Assembly (NCBI GenBank): GCA_964511065.1
Contig: CAZEEG010000012.1
Location: 5,408 to 69,407, forward strand
DNA length: 64,000 nt
Source: CALBRZ01 sp964511065
Lineage (GTDB): Bacteria > Planctomycetota > Planctomycetia > Pirellulales > S012-138
Direction: 5' to 3'
A program made the translations under genes and the position numbers. Of the stretch, positions 8,578 to 18,091 are shown piece by piece. The notes under the pieces were generated by a model. The model was not told the origin of the DNA. It ran no database searches and worked only from the letters and a program-made list of their open reading frames with translations. Every line of letters starts with the position of its first letter. Positions within the stretch are counted from its first letter, which is position 1.

Positions 8578-9552
8578 CTAGGCTGGGTAGGCCACCTGGC
8601 CGGGGATCGACACGCGCGTTTGAAACAACGTTTTTCCAGCCGTGATGTAGAGGGTTCGCCCATCGGGACCGCCGAACGCCAGGTTCGTGATGAGGTCCTC
8701 TGGCACGGGAATGCACCCCAGCAGATCGCCGCCTGGGCTGATGACGTACACTCCCGGCGGGACGTCGGCCGTTTCGTGGGGGCCGCGCGGCGTGGCGATG
8801 CCCGCCGCCGCGTAGAGGTTACCTTCGATATCCAGTCGGATGCCGTCGGCCCCCCGGCCCGGCGCGAAGTCAAAGAGCACTTGTTGGTTGTGCGGGTTGC
8901 CGTGCTCGTCGAGATCGAATCGCCAGATCTTGCGATTACCGCCCGGGACCGGGCAACTATCCACCAGGTACAGCGTGCGGCTATCCATGGTTGCCGCGAT
9001 GCCGTTGGGTCGCTGGATGTCTGGTTGCTGGAGGATGCGGTGGACCTGGCCATCGGGGTCGATGCGGTACACACCCTCGAGCTCCATCTCCATGTCGGAG
9101 CGGTCGCCGTAGCGGGGGTCGGTGAAGTAGATGCGGCCTGCGCCGTCCACGCATATATCGTTGGGCGAGTTGTACCGGACACCATCGTAGCGGTCGGTCA
9201 GCACGGTGTATTGGCCGGTCGCCAGGTCGGTGCGCGTGACGCGGCGGGCACCGCCGTCTTCCGCGCCTTCGCAGTGATAAAGCAGCCCGGCACGGTCGAA
9301 CGTCTGCCCGTTGCAGCGATGACTGGGCTGGCGGAACACGGTCCGCGTACCATCGGGAGCAAGCCGCAAGATGCGGTTGTTTTCGATGTCGGAAAAGTAG
9401 ACGTTGCCGGCGGCATCGACGGTGGGGCCCTCGGTGAAGGCGATCACCGTAGCCGGGGTCACGCCCTCGGGCGCTACCCCCGGCGGGAGGCCCTGTTCAG
9501 CAAATCGGCCAGCCATGAGCCATGCTACCTGTGCGTTGGAACCTGGTTTCAA
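8578..9552 (-). CDS. SMP-30/gluconolactonase family protein
   Basis: This is a six-bladed beta-propeller lactonase-like protein, 324 residues from a TTG at 9552 or 312 from the ATG at 9516. The family hydrolyses sugar or other lactones using one divalent metal. The expected metal and active-site residues are visible: Glu41 in FTEGPT, Asn131 in NSPNDICVD, Asn183 in RPNGIA and Asp236 in ADGIRLD. The strand pattern (DAAGNVYFSD, GAGRIYFTDP, DIEGNLYAAA) repeats once per blade. No signal peptide is seen, suggesting a cytoplasmic enzyme. It starts only 13 bases after the stop of the SppA-like gene on the same strand, so the two are probably co-transcribed. The substrate is unknown. Confidence 0.87.
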   Translation of the reverse strand: MKPGSNAQVAWLMAGRFAEQGLPPGVAPEGVTPATVIAFTEGPTVDAAGNVYFSDIENNRILRLAPDGTRTVFRQPSHRCNGQTFDRAGLLYHCEGAEDGGARRVTRTDLATGQYTVLTDRYDGVRYNSPNDICVDGAGRIYFTDPRYGDRSDMEMELEGVYRIDPDGQVHRILQQPDIQRPNGIAATMDSRTLYLVDSCPVPGGNRKIWRFDLDEHGNPHNQQVLFDFAPGRGADGIRLDIEGNLYAAAGIATPRGPHETADVPPGVYVISPGGDLLGCIPVPEDLITNLAFGGPDGRTLYITAGKTLFQTRVSIPGQVAYPA

Positions 9553-9565
9553 AAGGCGGGCAGCC

Positions 9566-10633
9566 TTAGTACTGCCGGCCGATCTTCTCCAGCGTCGGTT
9601 CAGGCTGCCACAGGTACAGGAACATGGGCATGCGGGCGCGATCCAGGCCGGGCACCGACATCGGCAGTGCGGAAACCGTGGCGGGAATGTTGGGCGTAAT
9701 TTCGTACTGGGTGTACGCGCGGTCGTTGGAGCGGCGGAACATCACCGTCCGCGCGGCCGGCCCGACACCGCTGATATTCTGGGCCATCGCGATGGCGTCG
9801 TCGAGATAGGCGATCTCGTCGATCAGGCCCTTGGAATGGGCCTGGGTGGCGGTAAACACGCGGCCATCCCAGTCCTCTTCGCTCATGTTCAGCAGCGGCC
9901 GCGAATGTTCGACCACCAGGCGGAAGCGGTTGTGGAATTCCTGGGCCATCTGTTCGAGCATTTTGGCCGACTCCATCACCACTTCGTCGTTATCGTCGGT
10001 CTGGCTTACCGGCGAGCCCATATCGATCCGTTCACCGGCGCGGATCACGGCGGGCAGCACGCCCTGTTCCTGCATCGAAACGGTGAGCGAATACACGTTG
10101 AAGATGCAGCCGATGCCACCGGTCACGCTGGTGGGCAGAGCAACAATCCGGTCGGCCGCGGTGGCCAGGTAGTAACCGCCGCCGGCGCCCACATCCATCA
10201 GGCAGGCTACGACCGGCAAACCGGTGATGCGTTTGAACTGCACCAGGTCACGGCGCATGATGTCCGAGGCCGTCACGCCGCCGCCGGGAGTGTTGATCCG
10301 CAGCACCACCGCACGGATGGACGGGTCGCGCGTGGCCGCTTCCAGCTTCTCGCGGAACAGGCCGACGGGATTCTCGCCCATCGAATCCACGCCCGAGTAA
10401 TTGCGGTTGAACAACAGGCCATCGACATCAATCAGGGCCACCTTGTAGCCATTGCAGTGGGGCGTCTGCGGTGGCAATGCAACGATGCCCATCCGCGGCG
10501 CCGTGTTGTCCTTGGGCGTGTAGGTATAGGTGTGCGCCGTCATGCAGCCCTGCATCTTGATCGGAGGGCAGTGGGCGCATCCGACAACCCCCAACAGCAG
10601 CATGCTCAAGAGAGCAACAGCGCGACGATCCAT
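9566..10633 (-). CDS. SppA/S49-like lipoprotein lacking the catalytic Ser-Lys dyad
   Basis: This is a 355-residue protein of the signal peptide peptidase A (S49, ClpP/crotonase fold) superfamily. It begins with a lipoprotein signal (lipobox GVVGC, Cys19), so it should be membrane-anchored outside the cytoplasm. The fold signatures are clear: VVLRINTPGGGVTASD near residue 112 and VTGGIGCIF near 165. Active SppA has Ser in AASGGYY, but here the stretch is VGAGGGYYLA, with Gly in its place. The Lys of the usual G-x-Y-K motif is also gone (RAGERIDMGSP, with Ile). Both changes predict no peptidase activity, so a binding or scaffold role is inferred. It probably forms an operon with the downstream SMP-30 gene. 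Confidence 0.82.
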   Translation of the reverse strand: MDRRAVALLSMLLLGVVGCAHCPPIKMQGCMTAHTYTYTPKDNTAPRMGIVALPPQTPHCNGYKVALIDVDGLLFNRNYSGVDSMGENPVGLFREKLEAATRDPSIRAVVLRINTPGGGVTASDIMRRDLVQFKRITGLPVVACLMDVGAGGGYYLATAADRIVALPTSVTGGIGCIFNVYSLTVSMQEQGVLPAVIRAGERIDMGSPVSQTDDNDEVVMESAKMLEQMAQEFHNRFRLVVEHSRPLLNMSEEDWDGRVFTATQAHSKGLIDEIAYLDDAIAMAQNISGVGPAARTVMFRRSNDRAYTQYEITPNIPATVSALPMSVPGLDRARMPMFLYLWQPEPTLEKIGRQY

Positions 10634-11004
10634 GTCGGCTCCTATGACTCCCGCGCGGCGGGAGAAACGGTTTGAGTCAACGAGCGCGCGCTGGGATCAC
10701 CTTCCTGGCAAATCCAACGCGGTGGGCAGAATAGGGTTCGTCGAAAGGTATCGGTACCGCCCCAGCGGGGGCTTGACGACCGCCGTCCAGGGTCCGCTTG
10801 CAGCGGTCAGCCGGAGTGGACCGGAAGGGTAAAATGTGCGGCTTGTGGCGACCGTGCGGGGCGCGGCCGGGGGCTACCGTCACCCCGGGGGAATGCCGTG
10901 CAGCACGGCGATTCCAAGAAGCCCCCCTCAAGCGTGCGCATCGCTCTCCCTGACCTACAATTTTCACTGTACGACCCGGGGGCGAGGTCCGCCGTGAGGA
11001 TGCT
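10634..11004. other. Intergenic stretch between divergent genes
   Basis: These 371 bases separate the divergent SppA-like and glycosyltransferase genes and hold no supportable gene. The only structure seen is the inverted repeat at 10648-10664. Promoters for both genes are expected here but none is convincing by eye. Confidence 0.5.
10648..10664. other. Perfect inverted repeat just upstream of the SppA-like gene
   Basis: CTCCCGC and GCGGGAG pair perfectly over 7 bases around a GCG loop, 14 bases before the SppA-like start codon. An alternative pairing of TGACTC (10645-10650) with GAGTCA (10674-10679) surrounds it. It could be an operator or a structured leader, and no T-run follows that would suggest termination. 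Confidence 0.3.
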
Positions 11005-12828
11005 GTGAAGATATCGCCGACGTCCCAAATTCTGCCGGCCCGCCATCGCCTGTGGCGCCGCTGGGCGCTGCGCCTGGCCTTGTGGACGGCATCCGCATGG
11101 CCGCGCAGCCAGCGAACCTGTGGCGGCGAAACGACGGGCGCGGGATCCCTGGGCCGCTGGTTTCTGGCGGCGAATGTCATCGGTCTGCTGGCGGTGGCGA
11201 TCGTGTTCCGGTTCTGGAAACTGGACAACCTGCCCGGCGTCAACGGCGACGAAGCCTGGTACGGCATCCAGGCCCTCGCCTGGCTGGAAGGCGGCGATCC
11301 CGCCTGGCGCACGCCCACGCGCAATCCGATCAACATCTTCTTCCTGGGACCGCACCTGCTGCTGCACTGGGCGGCGGAACCGTCGTTCTGGTTGTTGCGA
11401 CTGCCGGCGGTCCTCAGCGGCCTGGCCGCGCTGGCCGTTAACTTCTGGCTCTGCCGCCGAGTGTTCGATTCCCAAACGGCCATCGTTTCGACCGTGATCC
11501 TGGCCGTGCTTCCCATCAACATTGCCTATAGCCGGTTCAGTTGGGATCCGGCGCAATCGCTGCTGGCTACCACCTTGGTGATCTATCTGGCTGCGCTGGC
11601 GATCCGATCGGCATGGCAAGCGCGGCAGTCGGCCGATCGGGCGGCGCATGATCCGCGACTGCGCACGCAACTGTTGGGCGGGGCGACGGCCCTGCTGGTG
11701 GCCATCCTGGTGCATCCTACCAACCTGTTCCTGGCTCCGCTGCTGGCGGCCCCGCTGCTGATCCGCTGGGATCGCGAACTGCTGGCGTTCGTGCGGCCCC
11801 GGCCCGTTTCTGCTGCGAAAATCGCATGCTGGGTAGCCGCCGCCACGGTAGCGGGCTTGATTCTGGTTGGCGGCCATCACTGGTTTGCGCGCGCGGCCAA
11901 TCGACTGCTCAGGCCCCACGAAATCGCCGACTTCGGCACGTTGTACGTGCAGCTTCTCTGGGGCGTGTCGAGTTTTCGGTACCTGGCCGGTTCGTGCCAG
12001 GGCGATGCCTTCGTCGCCAACCCGTTTAATCTGGCGGGCCTGGTCCTGGCCGGTGCCTTGGTCGTCCTGGTTGGATGGTACATGCTGAGGCAGCGGCCCA
12101 GGGTGGAGATCACGCTGGCCGCGGGTTACCTGGTGGGGCTGGTGGGATTCTTTCTGATTGGCGGACCCTCGGCCCTGGCACCGCACTTTGAACGCTATGC
12201 CGTGTGGATGATTGCGCCCGCGGCCCTGCTTGTCGCGCGAGGACTGACATGGTGGGGCAGCAGGCGAGGGCTGCAAGTGTGGTACGTGGCTGTAACGATC
12301 GGCTGGCTGTGGCTGGCCGTGTTTGCCAGGGAATACTTCGTGTTCATCCAGCAGACCGGAGGGCAGTCGCATCGGGCAATGCGTACCGCCGCCGTCGAAC
12401 CCAAGCTGGCAGCCTGGCAGGTGATTGCGGCGGAACCAGAACTTGCCCTCGGTGCGGCCGCAGCGGTCGATCGTCCGATGGTTATTGCCACGACCGAGTA
12501 TTGGGCCGAAACGCCGCTGCAATACTTGAGTGGACGCCGCAACGACGTGCAGGTGGCGTTGTGGGAGGCCGATCAGGCCTTTCCCCCCGACGTTCAGGCC
12601 GCCCTGGAGGAGGGACGGGTGCGGTTTGTGGAGTTTACCTCCAGCACGGCCTTGCCGGAGCTACAGCGGCGTCTGGCGCAACAGCAGCAGACCTGGCGCG
12701 AAACGACCATCGCGGATTACGCCGGCAACCCGGTGCTGTTGGTGATCGAGCCCGAGCCAGCAAGCCCACCTCGCATGCCCACCACCGGCCGCGAACTGCG
12801 TCCCGTTGGCCTCAAGCCGGCCGGCTGA
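11005..12828 (+). CDS. GT39/ArnT-like membrane glycosyltransferase
   Basis: This is a 607-residue multi-pass protein of the GT-C class (dolichyl-phosphate-mannose/ArnT-like). Such enzymes transfer a sugar from a polyprenyl-phosphate donor to a protein or lipid on the outer face of the membrane. After the first long membrane helix (about residues 55-70) comes the first external loop with GVNGDEAWYG. Its Asp82-Glu83 pair is the expected catalytic/metal motif. About ten further hydrophobic segments follow up to residue about 440 (for example AAVSTVILAVLPINIAYS-like stretches), then a soluble C-terminal domain of about 160 residues. The acceptor is not predictable. The start codon is uncertain because the first about 45 residues are Arg/Trp-rich and unlike a membrane leader. 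It stands alone. Confidence 0.83.
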   Translation: MKISPTSQILPARHRLWRRWALRLALWTASAWPRSQRTCGGETTGAGSLGRWFLAANVIGLLAVAIVFRFWKLDNLPGVNGDEAWYGIQALAWLEGGDPAWRTPTRNPINIFFLGPHLLLHWAAEPSFWLLRLPAVLSGLAALAVNFWLCRRVFDSQTAIVSTVILAVLPINIAYSRFSWDPAQSLLATTLVIYLAALAIRSAWQARQSADRAAHDPRLRTQLLGGATALLVAILVHPTNLFLAPLLAAPLLIRWDRELLAFVRPRPVSAAKIACWVAAATVAGLILVGGHHWFARAANRLLRPHEIADFGTLYVQLLWGVSSFRYLAGSCQGDAFVANPFNLAGLVLAGALVVLVGWYMLRQRPRVEITLAAGYLVGLVGFFLIGGPSALAPHFERYAVWMIAPAALLVARGLTWWGSRRGLQVWYVAVTIGWLWLAVFAREYFVFIQQTGGQSHRAMRTAAVEPKLAAWQVIAAEPELALGAAAAVDRPMVIATTEYWAETPLQYLSGRRNDVQVALWEADQAFPPDVQAALEEGRVRFVEFTSSTALPELQRRLAQQQQTWRETTIADYAGNPVLLVIEPEPASPPRMPTTGRELRPVGLKPAG

Positions 12829-13268
12829 GTACACTGGAAAGGGAACGCAGTCGCGGGCGAAGTGGCAAGGTGCCGCCGTCGATCTGATCCTCCCCTCTAT
12901 GCACCGTAAGACCGCGTCGACCGCCATTGGCCTTCGCTGGCCAGCCCCGTTGACCGCTTGGCTTGTTGCCGTGTCCTCAGCGGGCCGCTCCCCGATGGGC
13001 ACGGTTTGGGAGCCCAAGGACGCCGCGGCGCTACGATCGCTTGCCACTGTTGGGGAATTCCTTGCGACCGATGGCGGGCGACCGTTGCACCCGCTCGCCC
13101 TCCCGCCCCAGGGCCGCAACGGAACAGGCGGCCGCCGGCGCACGCGGGGCACCGCCAGGGACGGGCGTGGGGGTTGATGCGTGTGTAATGGACCGGGGCC
13201 GTTGCTAACCGGCCGTGGCGATGCGGCGCTGCCGCGAGACGTTTCAGCCGTTTGTGAGATCACCCTTC
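12829..13268. other. Intergenic stretch upstream of the UbiB-family gene
   Basis: No gene could be supported in these 440 bases. The open frames here have no family features and are very Arg/Pro-rich, as expected for chance frames in GC-rich DNA. The UbiB-like frame stays open back to 13215, but that extension looks non-coding. Confidence 0.45.
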
Positions 13269-14918
13269 ATGAAGCTCTCCTCCATCCCGCAGATCTACCG
13301 AAATTTGAATCGGGCGGTCGAGATCTTCTCAGTACTGAGCAAGTACGGGCTGGCGAACTGGGCCAGCCGGTTCGATGTCGAGTTTGCCAAGAACCTGTTC
13401 AAGGCGCGCGACGGCCAGGCGCTGGGCAAGCAGCCACCGGAGCGGCGGATTCGCCTGGCGCTCACGGAACTTGGCCCCACGTTCATCAAGCTGGGGCAGG
13501 TTCTCAGCACGCGGCCCGATTTGGTTGGCGTGGCGCTGGCCCAAGAACTGGAGCACCTTCAGGAAGAGGCGCCGGCGGATAGTATTGGCGACGTCCGCAA
13601 GACGATCGAATCGGAGTTTCACCGGCCGATTGAGGAACTGTACGCCGAGTTTGACCCGGTGCCGCTGGCATCGGCCTCGATCGGTCAGGTTCACGCCGCG
13701 CGGTTGCATTCCGGCGAGGCCGTGGTGGTGAAGGTCAAGCACAGCCGCGTGGAGGAAAAGATCCGCGTCGACTTGGATATCATCACCGGCCTGGCCCAGT
13801 TCGCCGAAAAGATGCCCGAGTACAAGAATTACCGGCCGGTGGCCACCATGGAGGAGTTTCGGCGGACACTGCTGCGGGAATTGGATTTCAACCGCGAGCG
13901 GCGGAACATGCAGCGTTTTGCCCGGAACTTTCGCCGCGACCGCCGGGTGCGCATCCCGATGGCCTACACGGAGCTTTGTACCAGTCGCGTGCTGACGATG
14001 GAGCGGCTCAGCGGCGTGAAGTTGGCCGAGGCGGCCAAGATGCGCGGCAACACCGCGGAACTGGAAGAGATTGCCCGCCGCGGGGCGCACATCTTCCTGG
14101 AGATGATCTTCACACACGGCTTCTTCCATGCCGATCCCCACCCCGGCAACATCGTGATTCTGGAAGGCAACGTGCTGGGACTGTTCGACTTTGGCATGGT
14201 AGGCCAGGTTGACGAGCGGCTCCGCGAGGACATTGAAGAAATGCTCGTGGCCCTGGTGGGCCGCGACGCCGAACACCTGACCTCGCTGATCGTGCGCGTG
14301 GGCCGGGTTCCCCAGAACCTGGACCTGGCATCGCTCAGTTACGACGTGGCCGAGTACGTTGCCAATTATGCCGATCAGCCGCTCAACGACTTCGACTTCA
14401 CCGGCGCTATCAACGAACTCACGGAACTGATCCGGCGTTACGAGATCACGCTTCCGCCGCGTATCGCCATGCTCCTGAAGGTGCTGGTGATGCTGGAAGG
14501 GATGAGCCGCATGGCCAGCCCCAGCTTCAACCTGATCGAAGTGATTCGCCCTTACCAGCGCAAGCTGATCTTGAGGCGGCTTTCACCTCTGCGGCGGATC
14601 CGCAAGCTCCAACGCATCTATCGCGAACTTGAACACCTGGCCGAAGTCACGCCGCGCAGCCTGTCCGATATCCTCGAACAAATCCAAAGCGGCAAGTTTG
14701 ATATCCATCTCGACCACCGGGGGCTGGAACCATCGGTAAACCGCCTGGTGATGGGCCTGCTGACCAGCGCCTTGTTCCTCGGTTCGTCGATCATGCTCTG
14801 CCAGAACGTGCCGCCGCTGATCGGCAACGTGTCGTTCATCGGCGCCGCCGGGGGCATCCTTTCGCTGGTGCTCGCCATGCGGCTGTTTTGGGCCATTGGC
14901 AAGAGCGGCCGGCTCGAT
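13269..14918 (+). CDS. ubiB: UbiB/ABC1 family atypical kinase
   Basis: This 549- to 550-residue protein belongs to the UbiB/ABC1/ADCK protein-kinase-like family, which supports isoprenoid quinone biosynthesis and membrane lipid homeostasis. The family-specific KxGQ motif is at residues 74-77 (FIKLGQVLSTRPD), followed by the Ala-rich loop PLASASIGQVH. The kinase core keeps VVVKVKH, HADPHPGNI and LFDFGMVG. Two C-terminal membrane helices (about residues 490-545) anchor it, as in bacterial UbiB. The frame is open 18 codons upstream, but the ATG at 13269 (MKLSSIPQIYRNLNR) matches the family's N-terminus. No ubiquinone or menaquinone genes lie nearby, so the symbol reflects family only. The stop codon ends at 14921. 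Confidence 0.88.
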
Positions 14919-15022
14919 TGATGTACCGGCCAGTGGCCGTGCCGCCGCGCCGGCACATGACGGCCCACCGCGCTGCTGCCCGGGACACGCTTACTCCCGG
15001 CCCTGCTGCTGGCCGGGTGGTT

Positions 15023-15862
15023 TCACCTGCTGGCCGGCTCGCTGGGTTGAATCTCGAACAACCGCGGCCAGAGTTTTCCGGTGACGAAGATCCGCCCGCC
15101 GGCCTGGTCGTAGGCAATGCCGTTGAGCACGGCTTCGCGATCGGACAGCGGCGGCCGCAGCGGTGCCAGGTTGAGCCAGCTTGTGACCTGGCCGGTTTGC
15201 GGGTTGATGCGGGCGATTCGATCGGAATACCAGACATTGGCGTAAATCTGGCCGTCGATGTATTCCAGTTCGTTCACGTAGCCGAGCGGTTGGCCGCCAT
15301 CGGTGACCTTGAGCGTACGAACGATGTTGAAGGTGGCCGGGTCGCGAAACAGCAGTGTGTCCGAGCCGTCGCTTTGGATCAGGTGCCGCCCGTCGTAGGT
15401 CAGGCCCCAGCCTTCTCCCTGGTAGGCGATGCGCCGTTTCTCTTCCAGCGTTTCCTTGTCGAAGACGATGGCGACGCCTTCTTTCCAGGTGAGCAGGTAG
15501 ATTTCGTCGCCCACGGCGGCGATGCCTTCGGCGAAGAAGCGGCTATCCAGCGGCACTTCGTTCAAGACCTTGCCGGTCGCGATCTCCACCCGCCGCAACC
15601 GGCTGCGGCCGTAATGGCCTGTGCTTTCGTACAGCGCGCCGCCGTCGTACAGCAGCCCTTGCGTGAAAGCGCCAGTATCGTGCGGGTATTGCGCGGTCAC
15701 TTCCACGGCCAGCACCGGCGGGCGGGGCCGCGGCCGATTGTAGTACGCCAGCGCTGCCAGGGCGGCGCCTACCGCGGCAGCCGGCGCCAACCACGACACC
15801 AGTCGCCTTCCCGGGGAATGTGCTTTGCGCGGCGCCGAGGCCGGCATCCTTCGCGCTTTCAC
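15023..15862 (-). CDS. Glutaminyl-peptide cyclotransferase (plant/bacterial type)
   Basis: This is a 279-residue membrane-anchored or exported enzyme of the papaya-type glutaminyl cyclase family, a five-bladed beta-propeller. The family converts N-terminal Gln of peptides or proteins to pyroglutamate. Hallmarks seen are HDTGAFTQGLLYD near residue 61, ALYESTGHYGRS, GEGWGLTYDG, YANVWYSDRIARI, and NGIAYDQAGGRIFVTGK near the end. One hydrophobic N-terminal segment (about residues 22-40) precedes the catalytic domain. The start is GTG with GAAAGGAA just upstream. It lies downstream of the eboB-like gene on the same strand, 85 bases away, and may be co-transcribed with it. Substrates are unknown. 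Confidence 0.88.
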   Translation of the reverse strand: MKARRMPASAPRKAHSPGRRLVSWLAPAAAVGAALAALAYYNRPRPRPPVLAVEVTAQYPHDTGAFTQGLLYDGGALYESTGHYGRSRLRRVEIATGKVLNEVPLDSRFFAEGIAAVGDEIYLLTWKEGVAIVFDKETLEEKRRIAYQGEGWGLTYDGRHLIQSDGSDTLLFRDPATFNIVRTLKVTDGGQPLGYVNELEYIDGQIYANVWYSDRIARINPQTGQVTSWLNLAPLRPPLSDREAVLNGIAYDQAGGRIFVTGKLWPRLFEIQPSEPASR

Positions 15863-15947
15863 CGCGAGTTCCTTTCGCCTTCAGGCTGCGCCGCGGCCGG
15901 GAGTTGGCCGCCGCTGCGCGGGCCGCACAACTTGGCAACCATCGCCG

Positions 15948-16862
15948 CTACCGAATGATGGTTGAATCGCCCGGCTGGTCAACGCGCGGCGTTTGCCCGC
16001 CCCGCAGCACGCTGCTGCCTTCATACAGGGTGCGCTGATCGATGGGCGGGGGATTTAACCAGTCCTGCTCGTTCATCTGGCCGCTTTGGCTGTAGGCGGC
16101 CAGGGCGTTGGCGTAACAGACGGCATCAACGTGTTCCTGGGGGATGCCGTTTTGGAGCATCAACTGGGCCGTCTTGGGAACGGCCAGCGGGTCGGAGACA
16201 CCCCAATCGGCGGCCGAATCGATGAAGATCCGTTCCGCGCCGTACTTCTTGACGATTTCGACCATCCGCTCGTTGCCCATCTTGGTGTGCGGGTAGATGG
16301 TGAACGCGGCCCAGAATCCCCGGTCGAGCACTTCTTGCACGGTTTCTTCGTTGTTGTGGTCGACAACCACCTTGGACGGGGCGATGCCGTGCTCCTCGCA
16401 CAGGTCCATGCTGCGGCTGGTGCCGGCCTTCTTGTTGCGGTGCGGCGTGTGGATCATGACCGGCAGGTCCACTTCCTTGGCCAGCTCAAGCTGGGCGCGG
16501 AAGTATTTTTCTTCGGCGGCGGTCATGTCGTCGAAACCGATCTCGCCTACGGCCACCACGCCTTCTTTCACCAGGTACAGCGGCAGCAACTCCATCACCT
16601 GCTCGGCCAGCGGTTCGTTGTTGGCCTCCTTGGAATTGAGGCCGATGGCACAGTAATGCCGAATGCCGAACTGCGCCGCCCGAAACCGCTCAAATCCCAC
16701 CAGCGTAGAAAAGTAATCCTGGAAACTGCCGAGATTGGTACGGGGCTGGCCCAGCCAGAATGCCGGCTCGATGATCGCCACCACGCCGGCGGCCGCCATG
16801 GCTTCGTAATCGTCGGTGGTGCGGGAAACCGCGTGAACGTGCGGATCAATGAAACGGGGCAC
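15948..16862 (-). CDS. eboB: TatD-family metal-dependent hydrolase, EboB-like
   Basis: This is a 304-residue TIM-barrel hydrolase of the TatD type. Metal-site motifs are FIDPHVHAVSRTTDDY at the N-terminus, VGEIGFDD near residue 107, VMIHTPH near 135, VVVDHNNE near 166 and IFIDSAADWG near 215. The N-terminal SRTTDDYEAMAAAGV stretch resembles, from memory, the EboB subfamily of the ebo cluster rather than the DNA-repair TatD proteins, and eboA lies 1.8 kb upstream on the same strand. In cyanobacteria ebo genes are linked to export of secondary-metabolite precursors to the periplasm. The biochemical reaction is unknown. The start is GTG with GGAAG 6 bases upstream. The symbol is an inference from resemblance and context. 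Confidence 0.72.
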   Translation of the reverse strand: MPRFIDPHVHAVSRTTDDYEAMAAAGVVAIIEPAFWLGQPRTNLGSFQDYFSTLVGFERFRAAQFGIRHYCAIGLNSKEANNEPLAEQVMELLPLYLVKEGVVAVGEIGFDDMTAAEEKYFRAQLELAKEVDLPVMIHTPHRNKKAGTSRSMDLCEEHGIAPSKVVVDHNNEETVQEVLDRGFWAAFTIYPHTKMGNERMVEIVKKYGAERIFIDSAADWGVSDPLAVPKTAQLMLQNGIPQEHVDAVCYANALAAYSQSGQMNEQDWLNPPPIDQRTLYEGSSVLRGGQTPRVDQPGDSTIIR

Positions 16863-16990
16863 GACGTACTTCCATCAGGTTCGAGGAGTGAAATTCTGGA
16901 TGATCTCGGGATCCACCCGCCGGCATTGGATGCCGATTAGTGTATCGGAAAGTTGGCCGTGGCCGAAGCCGCTGAAGACAGATGGCCCCC

Positions 16991-18091
16991 CTAGGCGGCG
17001 ATCAGTTCGCAGCGTTCCGCCTCCAGCGGCAGGTCTTGGGATATTTGCCAGCATTGGGAAACGGCTTTGCCTTGTATGGAGGCTTCGCTCCAGCCGGATG
17101 CATCGATGGCCGTTTTGATGGCATATTGCGGCACATCCAATCGAATCACTCGATCGCTTTCCACGATCAACAGCCAGCGGTCGTCGGCAACATTAGCATC
17201 GACCGCTTCCATGCGGCGCTGCTGCGTGGGGATGGGCACGTCCAGCGGCGTGCCTTGCAGAAACCGATGAGCAAGCCCATGGAGGAAATACAGCCCTTGG
17301 CTGGTAAGCAGGATCACGGTTCCCTGGACGACCAGCACCCGATACGCGATGCCTTCCATCCCACCGTATTGGATCATTGTCGGGGCAGCATCCTGGAGGA
17401 CATCGTGGAAGAACGCCAGCGTACCGTCCTTGCCCAGTGCGATCGCTGATGGGGATTCCAGGTTTGTCCCCAGCGGGCAGACATCCACCACGTCCAGGCC
17501 CGGTAACGTCATGACCCGGGCGCCTGTGAGCCCAACGCTTGTGAGCGGAGTCGCCACCATTCCGTCTTTGCGCGCTGCGCAGACAATCACTTCGGGCACA
17601 CGGTGCGACACAACGCTGACAGCCTTGTAGTAGTTCAGAGGACGTTCGCGGATGCGATGAAGCGTGATCGCTTGAACGTCGCTGGTCGTAGGTCGCGTCG
17701 TCATCAGTCCAGTTGGTCCCAAGGGCGCAACAAACGACCCCTCGGCCGTTGCGATAACACCATGAGCGCCACAGGGAAAGACGATACGCGTGCCATGTGG
17801 ACCTGCTGTTGGAACGGTCAGAAACACGACTTCCGATCGTGTGCTCACGGCATAAGTCGAGCCGATAAAGGCGGTGCCATTCACGGATTCAGAATCTGGA
17901 TCGCCAAATCGCAGGTCCTGCACGTCGTCGCCAACGTGCGCGATGAATAAGAGCCTTCCATCTTCGGAGCCCAGGCAGAATTCGCCGTCATGGCGTCCCG
18001 CTCCGGCCCATGAAATCGCAAAACCGTCAGGGAACGTCCAGTCTCGATAGGGCGGCACGCGTGCATTGTCATTGGGACCGTGGTCGCTCAT
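16991..18091 (-). CDS. Hypothetical protein, possible beta-propeller
   Basis: This 366-residue protein was not recognised. It is rich in short beta-strand-like stretches with repeated Gly/Asp turns (GEFCLGSEDGRLLFIAHVGD, GSTYAVSTRSEVVFLTVPT, PSAIALGKDGTLAFFHDV, VLVVQGTVILLTSQGLYFLHG). These could fold as a beta-propeller. There is no signal peptide or membrane segment, so it is probably cytoplasmic. Its ATG overlaps the TGA of the upstream 148-residue gene in an ATGA arrangement, with AAGGGG upstream, which indicates translational coupling and a shared role. The pair sits between eboA and the eboB-like gene. No domain assignment is offered. Confidence 0.75.
   Translation of the reverse strand: MSDHGPNDNARVPPYRDWTFPDGFAISWAGAGRHDGEFCLGSEDGRLLFIAHVGDDVQDLRFGDPDSESVNGTAFIGSTYAVSTRSEVVFLTVPTAGPHGTRIVFPCGAHGVIATAEGSFVAPLGPTGLMTTRPTTSDVQAITLHRIRERPLNYYKAVSVVSHRVPEVIVCAARKDGMVATPLTSVGLTGARVMTLPGLDVVDVCPLGTNLESPSAIALGKDGTLAFFHDVLQDAAPTMIQYGGMEGIAYRVLVVQGTVILLTSQGLYFLHGLAHRFLQGTPLDVPIPTQQRRMEAVDANVADDRWLLIVESDRVIRLDVPQYAIKTAIDASGWSEASIQGKAVSQCWQISQDLPLEAERCELIAA

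Noticed and set aside
10807..12522. 571-residue minus-strand frame opposite the glycosyltransferase
   Set aside because: Gln/Arg/Gly-rich shadow frame; the plus strand encodes a membrane protein with the expected motif.
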